Assembly (NCBI RefSeq): GCF_947500065.1
Contig: NZ_CANMQT010000002.1
Location: 496,001 to 560,000 of the forward strand
Direction: 5' to 3'
Source of the DNA: an uncultured Aquimarina sp.
Lineage (GTDB): Bacteria; Bacteroidota; Bacteroidia; Flavobacteriales; Flavobacteriaceae
Length of the DNA stretch: 64,000 nt
A program made the position numbers and the translations under genes. Position 1 is the first letter of the stretch; the number at the start of each line of letters is the position of its first letter. This document shows, piece after piece, positions 35,298 to 44,372 of the stretch. Below the pieces are notes generated by a model. It was not told where the DNA came from and searched no databases. It saw nothing but the letters and a program-made list of their open reading frames with translations.

Positions 35298-36353
35298 GTG
35301 GGTAAAAAAGTATTGATAGCACCGTTAAATTGGGGATTAGGTCATGCGACTCGTTGTATCCCTATAATCAACGCATTAAAAGATCAAGGTTTTGAACCAG
35401 TGATCGCTTCTGACGGTATTGCTCTGGCCTTATTAAAAAAAGAATTTCCACGTTTAAAAACGGAAGAACTTCCATCCTACAATGTAGAATACGCTAAAAA
35501 AGGTAGTAACTTCAAATTAAAGATGTTACTCAATAGTCCTAAAATAGCACACGCAATTTCTGCCGAAAAGAAAGTAACCAAACGCATTCTGGAATCTGAT
35601 GATTTTTATGGTATTATCTCTGATAATAGAATGGGAGTAAGACATAAAAGTATTCCTTCTGTATTCATTACACATCAGCTCACGGTTCTTAGCGGAAAAA
35701 CAACATCTATTAGTACAAAACTCCATAAAAAATATATAAAGAAATTTGATGTATGCTGGGTACCTGATATGGCGGATGATCCTAATTTAAGTGGTGAACT
35801 TGGCCATCCCAAAAGAAATAATATTCCTGTTACTTATCTTGGACCTTTAAGCAGGTTTACCTATCAAAACCTACCAAAAAAGTATGATATCATGGTATTA
35901 CTCTCGGGTCCTGAACCCCAAAGAACCATGTTGGAAAAAAAGCTTTTTCAAGAATTCGAACGGAGTGATAAAAAAATAGTATTTGTTAGAGGTATTATTG
36001 AGGAAACGCAAAAAACATATGTAAAGAATAACATAATCGTTCATAATTATCTCACTGGTAATGCACTACAGGATACTATTAACAGTAGTAATGTCATTAT
36101 TTCCAGATCAGGATATACTACGGTAATGGATCTTGCAAAACTTAAGAAAAAAGCATTTTTTATACCTACTCCAGGTCAATTCGAGCAAGAATATTTAGCG
36201 GAACGCCTTACGATTAATAAATTAGTGCCAAGTTGTAAACAGCATGAATTTACATTAAAAAAATTATATGATCTTAATACTTATAAAGGATTAAGCAGTT
36301 TTAGTACTGACATCGACTACGGGGAACTTTTTCACTTTTTCCAAAGTAAATGA
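35298..36353 (+). CDS. GT-B glycosyltransferase (MurG-like C-terminal half)
   Basis: 351 residues from a GTG start; no in-frame ATG lies close upstream. APLNWGLGHATRCIPIINALKDQGF is the N-terminal GT-B motif, and SNVIISRSGYTTVMDLAKLKKKAFFIPTPGQFEQEYLA is the C-terminal nucleotide-sugar binding region. Substrate unknown. Its last 63 bp overlap the 3' end of the convergent histidine kinase gene. Confidence 0.85.
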   Translation: MGKKVLIAPLNWGLGHATRCIPIINALKDQGFEPVIASDGIALALLKKEFPRLKTEELPSYNVEYAKKGSNFKLKMLLNSPKIAHAISAEKKVTKRILESDDFYGIISDNRMGVRHKSIPSVFITHQLTVLSGKTTSISTKLHKKYIKKFDVCWVPDMADDPNLSGELGHPKRNNIPVTYLGPLSRFTYQNLPKKYDIMVLLSGPEPQRTMLEKKLFQEFERSDKKIVFVRGIIEETQKTYVKNNIIVHNYLTGNALQDTINSSNVIISRSGYTTVMDLAKLKKKAFFIPTPGQFEQEYLAERLTINKLVPSCKQHEFTLKKLYDLNTYKGLSSFSTDIDYGELFHFFQSK

Positions 36354-37370
36354 AAATTCACTTCCTATTCGATAATCACTTTCTACATAAATACGTTCGT
36401 GATGAGCTTCTATAATGTGTTTAACGATTGCCAACCCAAGACCTGAACCTCCTTCTTTACGTGATCCGCTTTTATCTACTCGATAAAAACGTTCAAATAA
36501 TCTAGGGATATGAGCTTGTGCAATCCCTTCTCCATTATCGGTAACTCTAACAATCACTTTATTTCTTATTAAGTTCTCTATACTAACTTCTGTGGTACCA
36601 TCTTCTTTTCCGTACTTAATAGAATTTACTACCAAATTTGATAGTACCTGTTGAATTCTCTCCTTATCTGCGTGAACCATAACAGCTTCCTGGTAGTTCA
36701 TATCAAAAGTCAACGCTATATTCTTTTTTGACGCTTTCATTTCGAATAGATCAAAAACACTTTGTATTACTTCTATAATATCAAAATTGGTATAATTAAG
36801 ATTCAGATCTCCTACTTCTAGTTTAGTAATCATGTCAAGATCTTTCACAATATAAATCAGACGTTCAACACCCTTATTAGCGCGATTAAGATATTTATCC
36901 AGAATTGCCGGATCACTCATAGCTCCATCGAGAAGGGTAAGAATATATCCTTGTACTGTAAATAATGGAGTCTTTAATTCATGAGAAACATTTCCCATGA
37001 ATTCTTTACGATAGTCTTCTCTAATCTTTAGAGTTTCTATCTCAGTCTTCCGTTTCTGGGCGAATCTTTCAACTTCTTTAATTAACGTCCTCATATCGGT
37101 AGTTACTGGACTATCACCTATAGTATCCATATCCAGCATTTCAATATCATCATATATTTTCCGAACTCTACGATAAATAAATCTCTGAACCCGATACTGT
37201 ATGATTAAAAAACAAACCGCGTAACATACAATAATGAAACCTGCTATAACTAGAAAGTTGAATTGAGATTGAACATATAAAAAAACGCTCAATAAGAGCG
37301 TTAATACTAACGTTATATATAAAGACGACAGGTATGCAAACCTATACGATCTCTTAAAATTTTCTGCCAT
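36291..37370 (-). CDS. PhoR-like sensor histidine kinase
   Basis: 359 residues. Two membrane segments at about 12-34 and 37-58 with almost no periplasmic loop. The phospho-acceptor is H130 in GNVSHELKTPLFTVQGY. The ATPase boxes are LVVNSIKYG, DNGEGIAQ, LFERFYRVD and GGSGLGLAIVKH. Its start codon overlaps the response regulator stop by one base. The short periplasmic loop is like PhoR, which senses phosphate through the transporter. PhoR identity is supported by the phosphate genes downstream, not by sequence alone. Confidence 0.9.
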   Translation of the reverse strand: MAENFKRSYRFAYLSSLYITLVLTLLLSVFLYVQSQFNFLVIAGFIIVCYAVCFLIIQYRVQRFIYRRVRKIYDDIEMLDMDTIGDSPVTTDMRTLIKEVERFAQKRKTEIETLKIREDYRKEFMGNVSHELKTPLFTVQGYILTLLDGAMSDPAILDKYLNRANKGVERLIYIVKDLDMITKLEVGDLNLNYTNFDIIEVIQSVFDLFEMKASKKNIALTFDMNYQEAVMVHADKERIQQVLSNLVVNSIKYGKEDGTTEVSIENLIRNKVIVRVTDNGEGIAQAHIPRLFERFYRVDKSGSRKEGGSGLGLAIVKHIIEAHHERIYVESDYRIGSEFSFTLEKVKKFPVVDVSTKTA

Positions 37371-38053
37371 TATACAACAAACTTATAGCCAACTCCTTTA
37401 ATAGTTTTAAAACTATCATCGCCAAGTTTTTCTCTTAACTTTCTGATATGCACATCAATGGTACGACCTCCGACGATAACTTCATTACCCCAAACCTTGT
37501 CCAAAATATCTTCTCGTTTGAATACTTTGCCCGGTTTAGAAGCTAATAAAGATAATAATTCGAACTCTTTTCTTGGTAATATAATTTCTTTTTTATCCTT
37601 AATGATCTTATATTCATCCCTATTAATAACAAGGTTTCCGATCTTCACTACCTCGTCAGAAGAATCATCCTCTTTTAATCTACGTAATAAAGCTTTCACC
37701 TTGCTTACCAACACTTTAGGACGAATGGGCTTTGTAATATAATCATCTGCTCCTGCATCAAAACCTGCTACTTGTGAGTAATCTTCTCCACGTGCAGTTA
37801 AAAAGGTGATAATCGTGTTTTGTAAATCTGGTATTTTACGAATTTGCTCGCAAGCTTCAATACCATCCATCTCTGGCATCATTACATCCAATATGATTAA
37901 ATGAGGCTTTTTCTTTTTAGCAATTTTCACAGCTTCTAAACCATTTTCTGCTGTTAAAACACTATAACCTTCTGCCGTAAGATTATATCCAACGATTTCC
38001 AAAATATCTGGTTCATCATCTACTAGTAGAATTGTAATATCTTTTTTATTCAT
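37370..38053 (-). CDS. PhoB-like response regulator (OmpR family)
   Basis: 227 residues. Receiver domain with D56 in LIILDVMMPEMDG and acidic pair VDDEPD; C-terminal winged helix with RKEFELLSLLASKPGKVFKREDILDKVWG and TIDVHIRKLREKLGDD. It is coupled to the kinase gene. The upstream region holds four phased TAACA repeats at 11 bp steps, consistent with autoregulation by a PhoB-type protein. Confidence 0.92.
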   Translation of the reverse strand: MNKKDITILLVDDEPDILEIVGYNLTAEGYSVLTAENGLEAVKIAKKKKPHLIILDVMMPEMDGIEACEQIRKIPDLQNTIITFLTARGEDYSQVAGFDAGADDYITKPIRPKVLVSKVKALLRRLKEDDSSDEVVKIGNLVINRDEYKIIKDKKEIILPRKEFELLSLLASKPGKVFKREDILDKVWGNEVIVGGRTIDVHIRKLREKLGDDSFKTIKGVGYKFVV

Positions 38054-38128
38054 TATAATTTAGAATTATATAACAATAAAGGTAAATATACTACATAATA
38101 CGAAGTATCCATATTACACAGTGCTTGG

Positions 38129-38177
38129 TAACAATAAGCTAACATTAAAAGCGTATGATCATAACATTGATTTAACT
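38129..38177 (+). promoter_or_regulatory. Pho-box-like repeat array upstream of the phoB-like gene
   Basis: TAACA or TAACT begins at 38129, 38140, 38162 and 38173; the steps are 11, 22 and 11 bp, so all are on one DNA face. The repeat reads on the plus strand, opposite to the phoB-like gene, 76-125 bp before its ATG. Confidence 0.6.
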
Positions 38178-38217
38178 TTACTAAGATACAATACATAGTT
38201 ATGTATCAATTAGAATC

Positions 38218-38246
38218 AAAAAAGGCTGAATATGATATCCAGCCTT
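38218..38246 (-). terminator. terminator of the phosphate transporter gene
   Basis: On the minus strand AAAGGCTG pairs with CAGCCTTT across an 11-base loop, followed by a T-run. It lies 27 bp after the stop at 38273. Confidence 0.85.
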
Positions 38247-38272
38247 TAAAGTCTTATATGTATAAATATTTA

Positions 38273-40666
38273 TTATTTATGATCTCTATATGTTTCTAAC
38301 AAGTTCATGGTTGCGGTTATCAAATCCTTAGTTTCTAATAACAACCCAAAATACAAGGTAGTATTTTTAGGACTACTTTCTTCTGTTCTGGTTCTTGCAA
38401 CCTGTTTGTCAATTTTCTCATTAACTCTATTGAATAATTCCTGCTTTTCACTAAGAATAGTATCAATTTGATCAAATTCTCTATCACTAAATGCCTTTTT
38501 TATTTGTCCGAACAGCTCATTTAATTGCTCTTCGATTTCCTTCAGATCTTTAATTTGATTAAATCGAAGTTTCTTATGATTGTTGTTTACATGCTTATGA
38601 CTTGCCTTAGAGATATAATCTAATGATTGAGACATGTCCTGCAAATATCCTAAGATATTAATATAAAAGTTACTCGCACCTACACTGGATTCATCCAGAT
38701 TCTTAATAAAATAAAAGATATTATCTCTTAAATCCTCTACCTCAGCTTCTAGCTTAGCGATTCCTTTTTTAGTTTTCTTTAAGGCTGGCAAATCATATTT
38801 CACAAGACTTTCTATGGTACTTGTATAAATCTTAGTTCCTCTACTTACAAAGGATTTGATATTATCCGCACTTTCTTCGATCACTCCTTGAACAGAACTA
38901 CTCTCAGAATTTTTAAGGCTATCTTCTGCCTTCTCTGCTTTAACTTTTTTCCTATAACTTATGGTATTTCTTGCTAAAAGCAATATCGCGACTAACAGAA
39001 GTACTGCTATCATCGGAGCACCACCAAGGTTAATCAAAAATGCTACTGCTCCTGCAGCAATAAAAGCACTAATCGCAGTCATAAACCATCCGCCTATTAC
39101 ATTAAGTACTCCAGCCACACGATATACAGCACTCTCAGTTCCCCAAGCTCTATCAGCTAATGAGGTACCCATTGCTACCATAAAGGTCACATAGGTAGTA
39201 GAAAGTGGTAATCCCATAGATGTGGCAATAGAAATCAGAATTCCTGCTACTACCAGATTTACTGCTGCCCGCACCATATCAAAGGCTGGCATCTCATAGG
39301 TCTTATCTTTTGGTAATTCTATTACAGGCTTTGTGAATCTTTTTTCTATAAAATCCATCGCAGGTTTTGGTGTAATCGCTCCTAATCCTTGTGATATTAG
39401 TACCGTACCTCTTACAACACCTCTAGATAAAAAATTAGGTTTAAAACGTTCTTTAGCTTCTCCTTCTCTCGAAAGGTTTATTTCGGTTTCAGCAACATAA
39501 CGTGCCTTTTTAGATAACCATAATGTAAGAACCATGATAGCTCCTGCTGCAAACAATAATAATACCGGAGTCTCACTTTTCTTAGCTAAGCCATCCATAG
39601 CAAATTCTGCCGCCGGAATACCCGAAGCTATCCAAGCCTCATAGGATTGCCAACCAGCAATAGGTACTCCAATAAAATTTACCAAATCGTTACCTGAAAA
39701 AGCCAACGCTAATCCAAATGTACCTACGACAATAATAAGTTTATAAATATTTACTTTAACGAAGTTAATAAGGACATAAGATAGGGATGAAAATATCACA
39801 AAACCAGCTGCAACAATTTCGAGTACATGAGTTTCTAATAACCCTCTTAATGTCATTTTAATAGTTCCTGCATCTCCATCAATCTTAAACAAATCTTTCT
39901 GATCTTTTGCTAATTCTTTTACAGTCTCATATGAAGTTCCAAAATACTCCTTCGCAGCAGCTAACAATCCTTCTGAACCTCCACTATAAATAACATCAAC
40001 TACTGATTTAGCATATGCGGTCCCTTTAATACCTTTCATAAAAATGAAATACAACAAAGCTGTTAATGCAATCCCCCCAAATAAGGCACCAACCCACTTA
40101 GCTTTCTTTTCAAAATTATAGGATAATAATAATCGGGTAATAAACTGTACGACGGCTCCAACTGAAAAGGCTATCACAACCGAGAGTAAAATCCCACTAA
40201 TAATCTTTTTTGCAGTCTTAGTATTAATATAATTTTCTAAATCAGCAAATGTTTGTCCCTGATCTGCTCCTATTTTAATTAATGCAACACATACTGCAGC
40301 TCCCAAAAGGTTAAATACAATAGACACTGTTGTAGAAGTAGGCATCCCAAGCGTATTAAAAAAATCGAGCAGTAATATATCGGTAATCATAACCGCCATA
40401 AAAATGATCATGATTTCATCAAAATAAAATTCACCAGGATTAAATATTCCTTTACGAGCTACTTCCATCAATCCACTAGAAAAAATGGCACCAGCCGCAA
40501 TACCAATACTGGCAACAATCATAATCGTTCTAAAAGAGACGGCTTTAGAACCAATAGCTGAGTTTAAGAAGTTAACTGCATCGTTACTAACTCCCACCAC
40601 AAGATCCGCAATTGCTAATACTGCAAGAGCAACCACCATTAATAAATAAATAGTATTCGTATCCAT
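38273..40666 (-). CDS. PiT family inorganic phosphate transporter with C-terminal PhoU-like domain
   Basis: 797 residues. Two PiT halves are visible: AIADLVVGVSNDAVNFLNSAIGS with LGMPTSTTVS, and GNDLVNFIGVPIAGWQS with GLPLSTTYVTFMVAMG. The last ~200 residues are charged and helical (KKTKKGIAKLEAEVEDLRDNIFYF), like the PhoU/DUF47 proteins that usually are separate. It imports phosphate, probably with Na+ or H+. A TAACA repeat pair lies 49 bp upstream of the start, so it is likely under the phoB-like regulator. Confidence 0.93.
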   Translation of the reverse strand: MDTNTIYLLMVVALAVLAIADLVVGVSNDAVNFLNSAIGSKAVSFRTIMIVASIGIAAGAIFSSGLMEVARKGIFNPGEFYFDEIMIIFMAVMITDILLLDFFNTLGMPTSTTVSIVFNLLGAAVCVALIKIGADQGQTFADLENYINTKTAKKIISGILLSVVIAFSVGAVVQFITRLLLSYNFEKKAKWVGALFGGIALTALLYFIFMKGIKGTAYAKSVVDVIYSGGSEGLLAAAKEYFGTSYETVKELAKDQKDLFKIDGDAGTIKMTLRGLLETHVLEIVAAGFVIFSSLSYVLINFVKVNIYKLIIVVGTFGLALAFSGNDLVNFIGVPIAGWQSYEAWIASGIPAAEFAMDGLAKKSETPVLLLFAAGAIMVLTLWLSKKARYVAETEINLSREGEAKERFKPNFLSRGVVRGTVLISQGLGAITPKPAMDFIEKRFTKPVIELPKDKTYEMPAFDMVRAAVNLVVAGILISIATSMGLPLSTTYVTFMVAMGTSLADRAWGTESAVYRVAGVLNVIGGWFMTAISAFIAAGAVAFLINLGGAPMIAVLLLVAILLLARNTISYRKKVKAEKAEDSLKNSESSSVQGVIEESADNIKSFVSRGTKIYTSTIESLVKYDLPALKKTKKGIAKLEAEVEDLRDNIFYFIKNLDESSVGASNFYINILGYLQDMSQSLDYISKASHKHVNNNHKKLRFNQIKDLKEIEEQLNELFGQIKKAFSDREFDQIDTILSEKQELFNRVNEKIDKQVARTRTEESSPKNTTLYFGLLLETKDLITATMNLLETYRDHK

Positions 40667-40712
40667 TATTTTTTTTGTTTAAAGTGCAAATATTAAAATC
40701 AATTCCCAGTCC

Positions 40713-40735
40713 AATGTTACCATACTGTTATGTAT
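40713..40735 (-). promoter_or_regulatory. Pho-box-like repeat upstream of the phosphate transporter
   Basis: On the minus strand TAACA occurs twice at an 11 bp step (plus-strand TGTTA at 40715 and 40726), 49 bp before the ATG. Confidence 0.6.
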
Positions 40736-40746
40736 TAGCACATTAC

Positions 40747-41946
40747 TTAGAAATGTATATCAAATTGTAATCGGTACATTAATCCACTTGCTTCTCCTGC
40801 CTCTGTAGTATAACTTATATCTGACTGGACTTTTAGGTTATGTCCAGCAACATATTTTGAAACCCCTAAAGTATATTGTTGTTCTAAGTCTCTCCCAACT
40901 ACAGCGTCATAATTAAGATTAGTATATCTTCCTGCAATTTCCCAATTATTTTTGAATAAATAGCCCGCTTGTAAGTTTAAAGCATTACCTACCTGAACAA
41001 TATCTCCTGTAGGTGTTCCATCCTCTTCTACTGCAATCGCTTCATCTGCGTCTCTATCAGCAAATTCTCCCATAAAAGAGAAACCTTTATATTTAAATAC
41101 TGCATCAACAAAAAGCGTAGAGATATTAGTTTCGTAAAAACCGGTGCTAGTGGTCATATATGACCCTTGGTTACTTCTGTTTTTAACAGCATCTGCATTA
41201 AAATCATAAGTAGCTGCAAGCATTAACTTAGGAGTTTGCTCTCTCTTAAGATCTCCTCCTTTATAATCTCCTTTACTTTTAAATTTTCCAAAAGGCAACA
41301 ATTCTACTCTACCAGTATATTGATGACCTCCTAGGTTACCACTAGTAATATTTCTTCCTTCTCCCTGAGAAACCGCAAATGCTTCTCTTACTAGAAATTT
41401 TTCTGACAGCTTAAAGTGATGTCTTAATTGTACACCAAGATCACGATCAATATTAAATCTACTATTTAATCTGGAACGGTCAACTAACTGTAAATTTGCA
41501 GAAGAAATAACACGCTCTACGTTACCGGGTAGTTTTGTTTGTCCAGCCCAAAGTGTGAAGTTTTTATAGAAATTCCATTTGATAACCGCATCCAAAATAT
41601 AACGTGGTGCATTATTAGTGAATTCTGAAGCTCCGGATATATCTCTGTTAGATAAACCAAGTTCTATTTTATATTTAAGTTTTGGACTATAAGCAAAACC
41701 GTCAAACTTTAAACGTGCTCTTCTTACTAAAAATGAAGTTTCGGGTTTGCTATAATCTCCATCATTGATACCCCATTCTGACGTACCAAGTAATTGGAAT
41801 CTTGTTGCAAATCGCATGCTCCATGAGCTATCTTTTGCAACTACATTTAGGATTCCTTTTCCGAATTTAGTCTCAGTTGTTTCCTGAGCTTTTACAGAAC
41901 AAAGCGTAAATATAGCAACCGCTATAAGGGTAATCTTTAATTTCAT
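40747..41946 (-). CDS. phosphate-selective porin (OprO/OprP-like)
   Basis: 399 residues from the ATG at 41946, which starts the signal MKLKITLIAVAIFTLCSVKAQ; nine upstream residues in frame are unlikely to be used. RRARLKFDGFAYSPKLKYKIELGLSNRD and WAGQTKLPGNVERVISSANLQLVDRS are typical of the OprP family barrel. The end LMYRLQFDIHF is an outer-membrane terminal strand with final Phe. Three phased TAACA-type repeats lie just upstream. It lies 81 bp before the phosphate transporter gene and probably forms an operon or regulon with it. Confidence 0.88.
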   Translation of the reverse strand: MKLKITLIAVAIFTLCSVKAQETTETKFGKGILNVVAKDSSWSMRFATRFQLLGTSEWGINDGDYSKPETSFLVRRARLKFDGFAYSPKLKYKIELGLSNRDISGASEFTNNAPRYILDAVIKWNFYKNFTLWAGQTKLPGNVERVISSANLQLVDRSRLNSRFNIDRDLGVQLRHHFKLSEKFLVREAFAVSQGEGRNITSGNLGGHQYTGRVELLPFGKFKSKGDYKGGDLKREQTPKLMLAATYDFNADAVKNRSNQGSYMTTSTGFYETNISTLFVDAVFKYKGFSFMGEFADRDADEAIAVEEDGTPTGDIVQVGNALNLQAGYLFKNNWEIAGRYTNLNYDAVVGRDLEQQYTLGVSKYVAGHNLKVQSDISYTTEAGEASGLMYRLQFDIHF

Positions 41947-41987
41947 GATCGATATTAATTTTTGTCGCTGCAAAGAACCAATATCAA

Positions 41988-42014
41988 TGTTAAGTTAATG
42001 TTATCTTAATGTTT
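41988..42014 (-). promoter_or_regulatory. Pho-box-like triple repeat upstream of the porin
   Basis: Plus-strand TGTTA/TGTTA/TGTTT at 41988, 41999 and 42010, exactly 11 bp apart, reading TAACA on the coding strand. The nearest copy is 42 bp from the ATG. Confidence 0.7.
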
Positions 42015-42064
42015 TAAAATAATTATTTTAAAACATCCTTTTTTTTGAGTACTTATGTAAAATC

Positions 42065-42091
42065 AAAAAAGGCTGACCAGATTGGTCAGCC
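42065..42091 (-). terminator. terminator of the chrA-like gene
   Basis: GGCTGACC and GGTCAGCC (5-base loop) followed on the minus strand by six T. It lies 137 bp after the chrA-like stop. Confidence 0.8.
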
Positions 42092-42227
42092 CAGTATTTC
42101 AAAAATCTAAGTCGACAAAAACTAATACGATTTTTTGAAATTACTATGTGTCTTCCGACTCGTCAAAAATATTTTTTTTGGCGAGTTTTTATGTTATCAG
42201 AACTTTAAGCTATTGTTAAAAATTACA

Positions 42228-43358
42228 CTAAATAAGATTCAGTAAGTACCCCAATATTGATCCACCCAATATTATCCACATCACATTCACCTTTTTAATC
42301 CCAAAAATCAGGAATGCACTTAGCAAAGCGATAAGTATTGCTCTCCAATCTATTAGCGTATCTACAGACATCACATATAATACTGAAAGCATAATAGCCA
42401 CCGCCGCAATATTAACAGAGTCTAAGAAATAACCCAATACTTTAGATTTTCGCATTTTAGGAACCAATGGATTTAGAACTAAGACAAAAAGAAAAGAGGG
42501 AAGGAAAATCCCTAATGTTGCACCAACAGCTCCCCAAAATCCGGCTAATTGATACCCTATAAAGGTGGCTGTTGATAATACGGGACCTGGTGTAAATTGT
42601 CCAACCGCAATAGCATCTATCAGTTCAAGTCTTGTCAACCATCCTTTAGTTACTAATTCTGCATCAAGATACGCAAACAACACATAACCGCTACCATATA
42701 GTATAGCGCCCACCTTTAGAAAAGTCCAAAACACTTTTATAGAAGATAGTTTAATAAAAGTAGCTGTCGAAATCTTGAATATAAAAAAAGGAGCAATAGA
42801 TTTAGGAGTAGTTGCGAATTTAGATTTGGAATAAAAATATAGTACTCCTAAAACACCTGCGCTTAATAACGCTATAATTTCATTAACCCCTAAAAGGCTA
42901 ACAATTAGTACTAAAAAACCTATAGCACCAATCTCCCGGCTTTTTAAAGCTTTTTTACCTAATTTTAGAATAGCAGATGCAATTATAGCCAATACAGCCG
43001 GCTTAATCCCAAAAATAAAAGGAGCAACTTCTGGCAATTGTCCATATGAAGTATAAAACCACGCCAAAACTCCTGTAATAACAACTGCTGGAAAAACAAA
43101 ACAAGCGCCCGCGACAAATAAACCTGCAATTCCAGCTCGTTCATGACCACAATGCATGGTCATTTCAGTAGAGTTAGGGCCAGGAATTAAATTAGTTACA
43201 CCAATAAGATCTAAAAAGTGTTCTCTGTCCATCCATTTCCTTTTATGAACCACTTCTTCTTCCATCATAGCGATATGAGCAGCTGGGCCTCCAAAAGCAA
43301 AACAGCCCAATCTAAAAAAAACCATTGCAACCTCTATAAGTCTTTCCTTTTTATTCAT
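42228..43358 (-). CDS. ChrA family chromate transporter
   Basis: 376 residues with two homologous CHR halves and about ten membrane segments. First half: FFRLGCFAFGGPAAHIAMME with DLIGVTNLIPGPNSTEM. Second half: FLKVGAILYGSGYVLFAYL with DAIAVGQFTPGPVLSTATF. ChrA exports chromate, an oxyanion; some homologues have other roles. A four-copy TAACA array lies about 170 bp upstream, shared with the divergent MORN gene, which ties it loosely to the phosphate region. Confidence 0.9.
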   Translation of the reverse strand: MNKKERLIEVAMVFFRLGCFAFGGPAAHIAMMEEEVVHKRKWMDREHFLDLIGVTNLIPGPNSTEMTMHCGHERAGIAGLFVAGACFVFPAVVITGVLAWFYTSYGQLPEVAPFIFGIKPAVLAIIASAILKLGKKALKSREIGAIGFLVLIVSLLGVNEIIALLSAGVLGVLYFYSKSKFATTPKSIAPFFIFKISTATFIKLSSIKVFWTFLKVGAILYGSGYVLFAYLDAELVTKGWLTRLELIDAIAVGQFTPGPVLSTATFIGYQLAGFWGAVGATLGIFLPSFLFVLVLNPLVPKMRKSKVLGYFLDSVNIAAVAIMLSVLYVMSVDTLIDWRAILIALLSAFLIFGIKKVNVMWIILGGSILGYLLNLI

Positions 43359-43527
43359 TCAAATAGTAATGTTTTAGGATTATGTTTAAAAACAAGATGA
43401 TCAAAAATATGAATATAATAGTAACTTTTAGTGTCTAAAATTATAAGAAACTAGGGCGCTCGTTTTAAAGAGTAAGTTAAATTTATTGTTTTACAAAAAC
43501 CTGAAAAACAATATTTTACAGATTCAA

Positions 43528-43565
43528 TGTTAATTTAATGTTATGCAAATGTTGTTTAAATGTAA
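43528..43565 (-). promoter_or_regulatory. four-copy Pho-box-like array between chrA-like and MORN genes
   Basis: Plus-strand TGTTA, TGTTA, TGTTG and TGTAA start at 43528, 43539, 43550 and 43561, each 11 bp apart. The last copy ends 62 bp before the MORN gene ATG at 43628. Confidence 0.65.
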
Positions 43566-43627
43566 AATAAATAGTACTTTTATACTATAGGTCGACATCC
43601 CAAAATAATTTTAAAGTATTTAGAATC

Positions 43628-43990
43628 ATGAAAAACATATTAGTAGCAATAGCCATTTTATTTTCAGGAACTATGATGGCTCAGGATGTAAAACCTACTT
43701 TCGAAAAACAAGGAGATGTAATAAAAGGAACCTTCTTTCACGACAATGGAGAAATCCGTCAACAAGGATTCTATAATAAGGAAGGGAAATTACAAGGAGA
43801 ATGGAAATCATATGATGTTACCGGTAAGAAAATTGCCATGGGACAATATAAAAATGGAGTAAAAACTGGTAAATGGTTCTTCTGGAATAATGAGAAGTTA
43901 TCAGAAGTAAACTATACTGATAATACAATCGCATCGGTAACAACATGGTCTAATAAAGATGATGTTGTGGTAAATTATCCAAAAAATTAA
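43628..43990 (+). CDS. exported MORN-repeat protein
   Basis: 120 residues with a signal peptide ending GTMMAQ. The mature part has MORN-type repeats as in YwqK-like proteins: FFHDNGEIRQQGFYNKEGKLQGEWKSYD and GQYKNGVKTGKWFFW. The function is unknown; MORN repeats usually mediate protein or lipid contacts. The upstream phased repeats suggest induction by the phoB-like regulator. A strong terminator follows. Confidence 0.85.
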   Translation: MKNILVAIAILFSGTMMAQDVKPTFEKQGDVIKGTFFHDNGEIRQQGFYNKEGKLQGEWKSYDVTGKKIAMGQYKNGVKTGKWFFWNNEKLSEVNYTDNTIASVTTWSNKDDVVVNYPKN

Positions 43991-44015
43991 GTATATCAAC
44001 ATAAAATAATTATGG

Positions 44016-44042
44016 CGCTTCGAGAATTCGAAGCGTTTTTTT
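44016..44042 (+). terminator. terminator after the MORN gene
   Basis: CGCTTCGA pairs perfectly with TCGAAGCG across GAAT, followed by seven T. Confidence 0.9.
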
Positions 44043-44273
44043 ATGTGAACAATTCAAAAAAAAAAGATCCTCTTTTATTCAATTTAGAATATAAAGAGAT
44101 CACTGCATTAATATTTATTTTACATACTTAATACGCTAAAACATTTTCTTAACATAGAAAACAATATACTAAATACAATTACTACTCTTCTTCATCCTTT
44201 TAAAATCAATTATTTCGAGATTTTATTCCTCTATTTTTCTTTCACTAAAAAGGAATCTCTTATTCAATTCTGA
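44043..44273. other. intergenic region before the first TonB receptor
   Basis: AT-rich sequence in which I recognise no gene or site; with the terminator on its left and the repeat arrays on its right it completes a 382 bp gap. Confidence 0.4.
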
Positions 44274-44334
44274 TAACAATTACCTAACATTAATATCATT
44301 CTTATTTAATTTTTCAGTAACACACAGGTAACAA
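44274..44334 (+). promoter_or_regulatory. two Pho-box-like repeat pairs upstream of the TonB receptor
   Basis: TAACA begins at 44274 and 44285, and again at 44318 and 44329; each pair is spaced 11 bp and the pairs are 44 bp (4 x 11) apart. The last copy is 40 bp from the ATG. Confidence 0.65.
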
Positions 44335-44372
44335 TTGCTATCGTTATTTGCCTCAAAATTAGAACACGTTAC

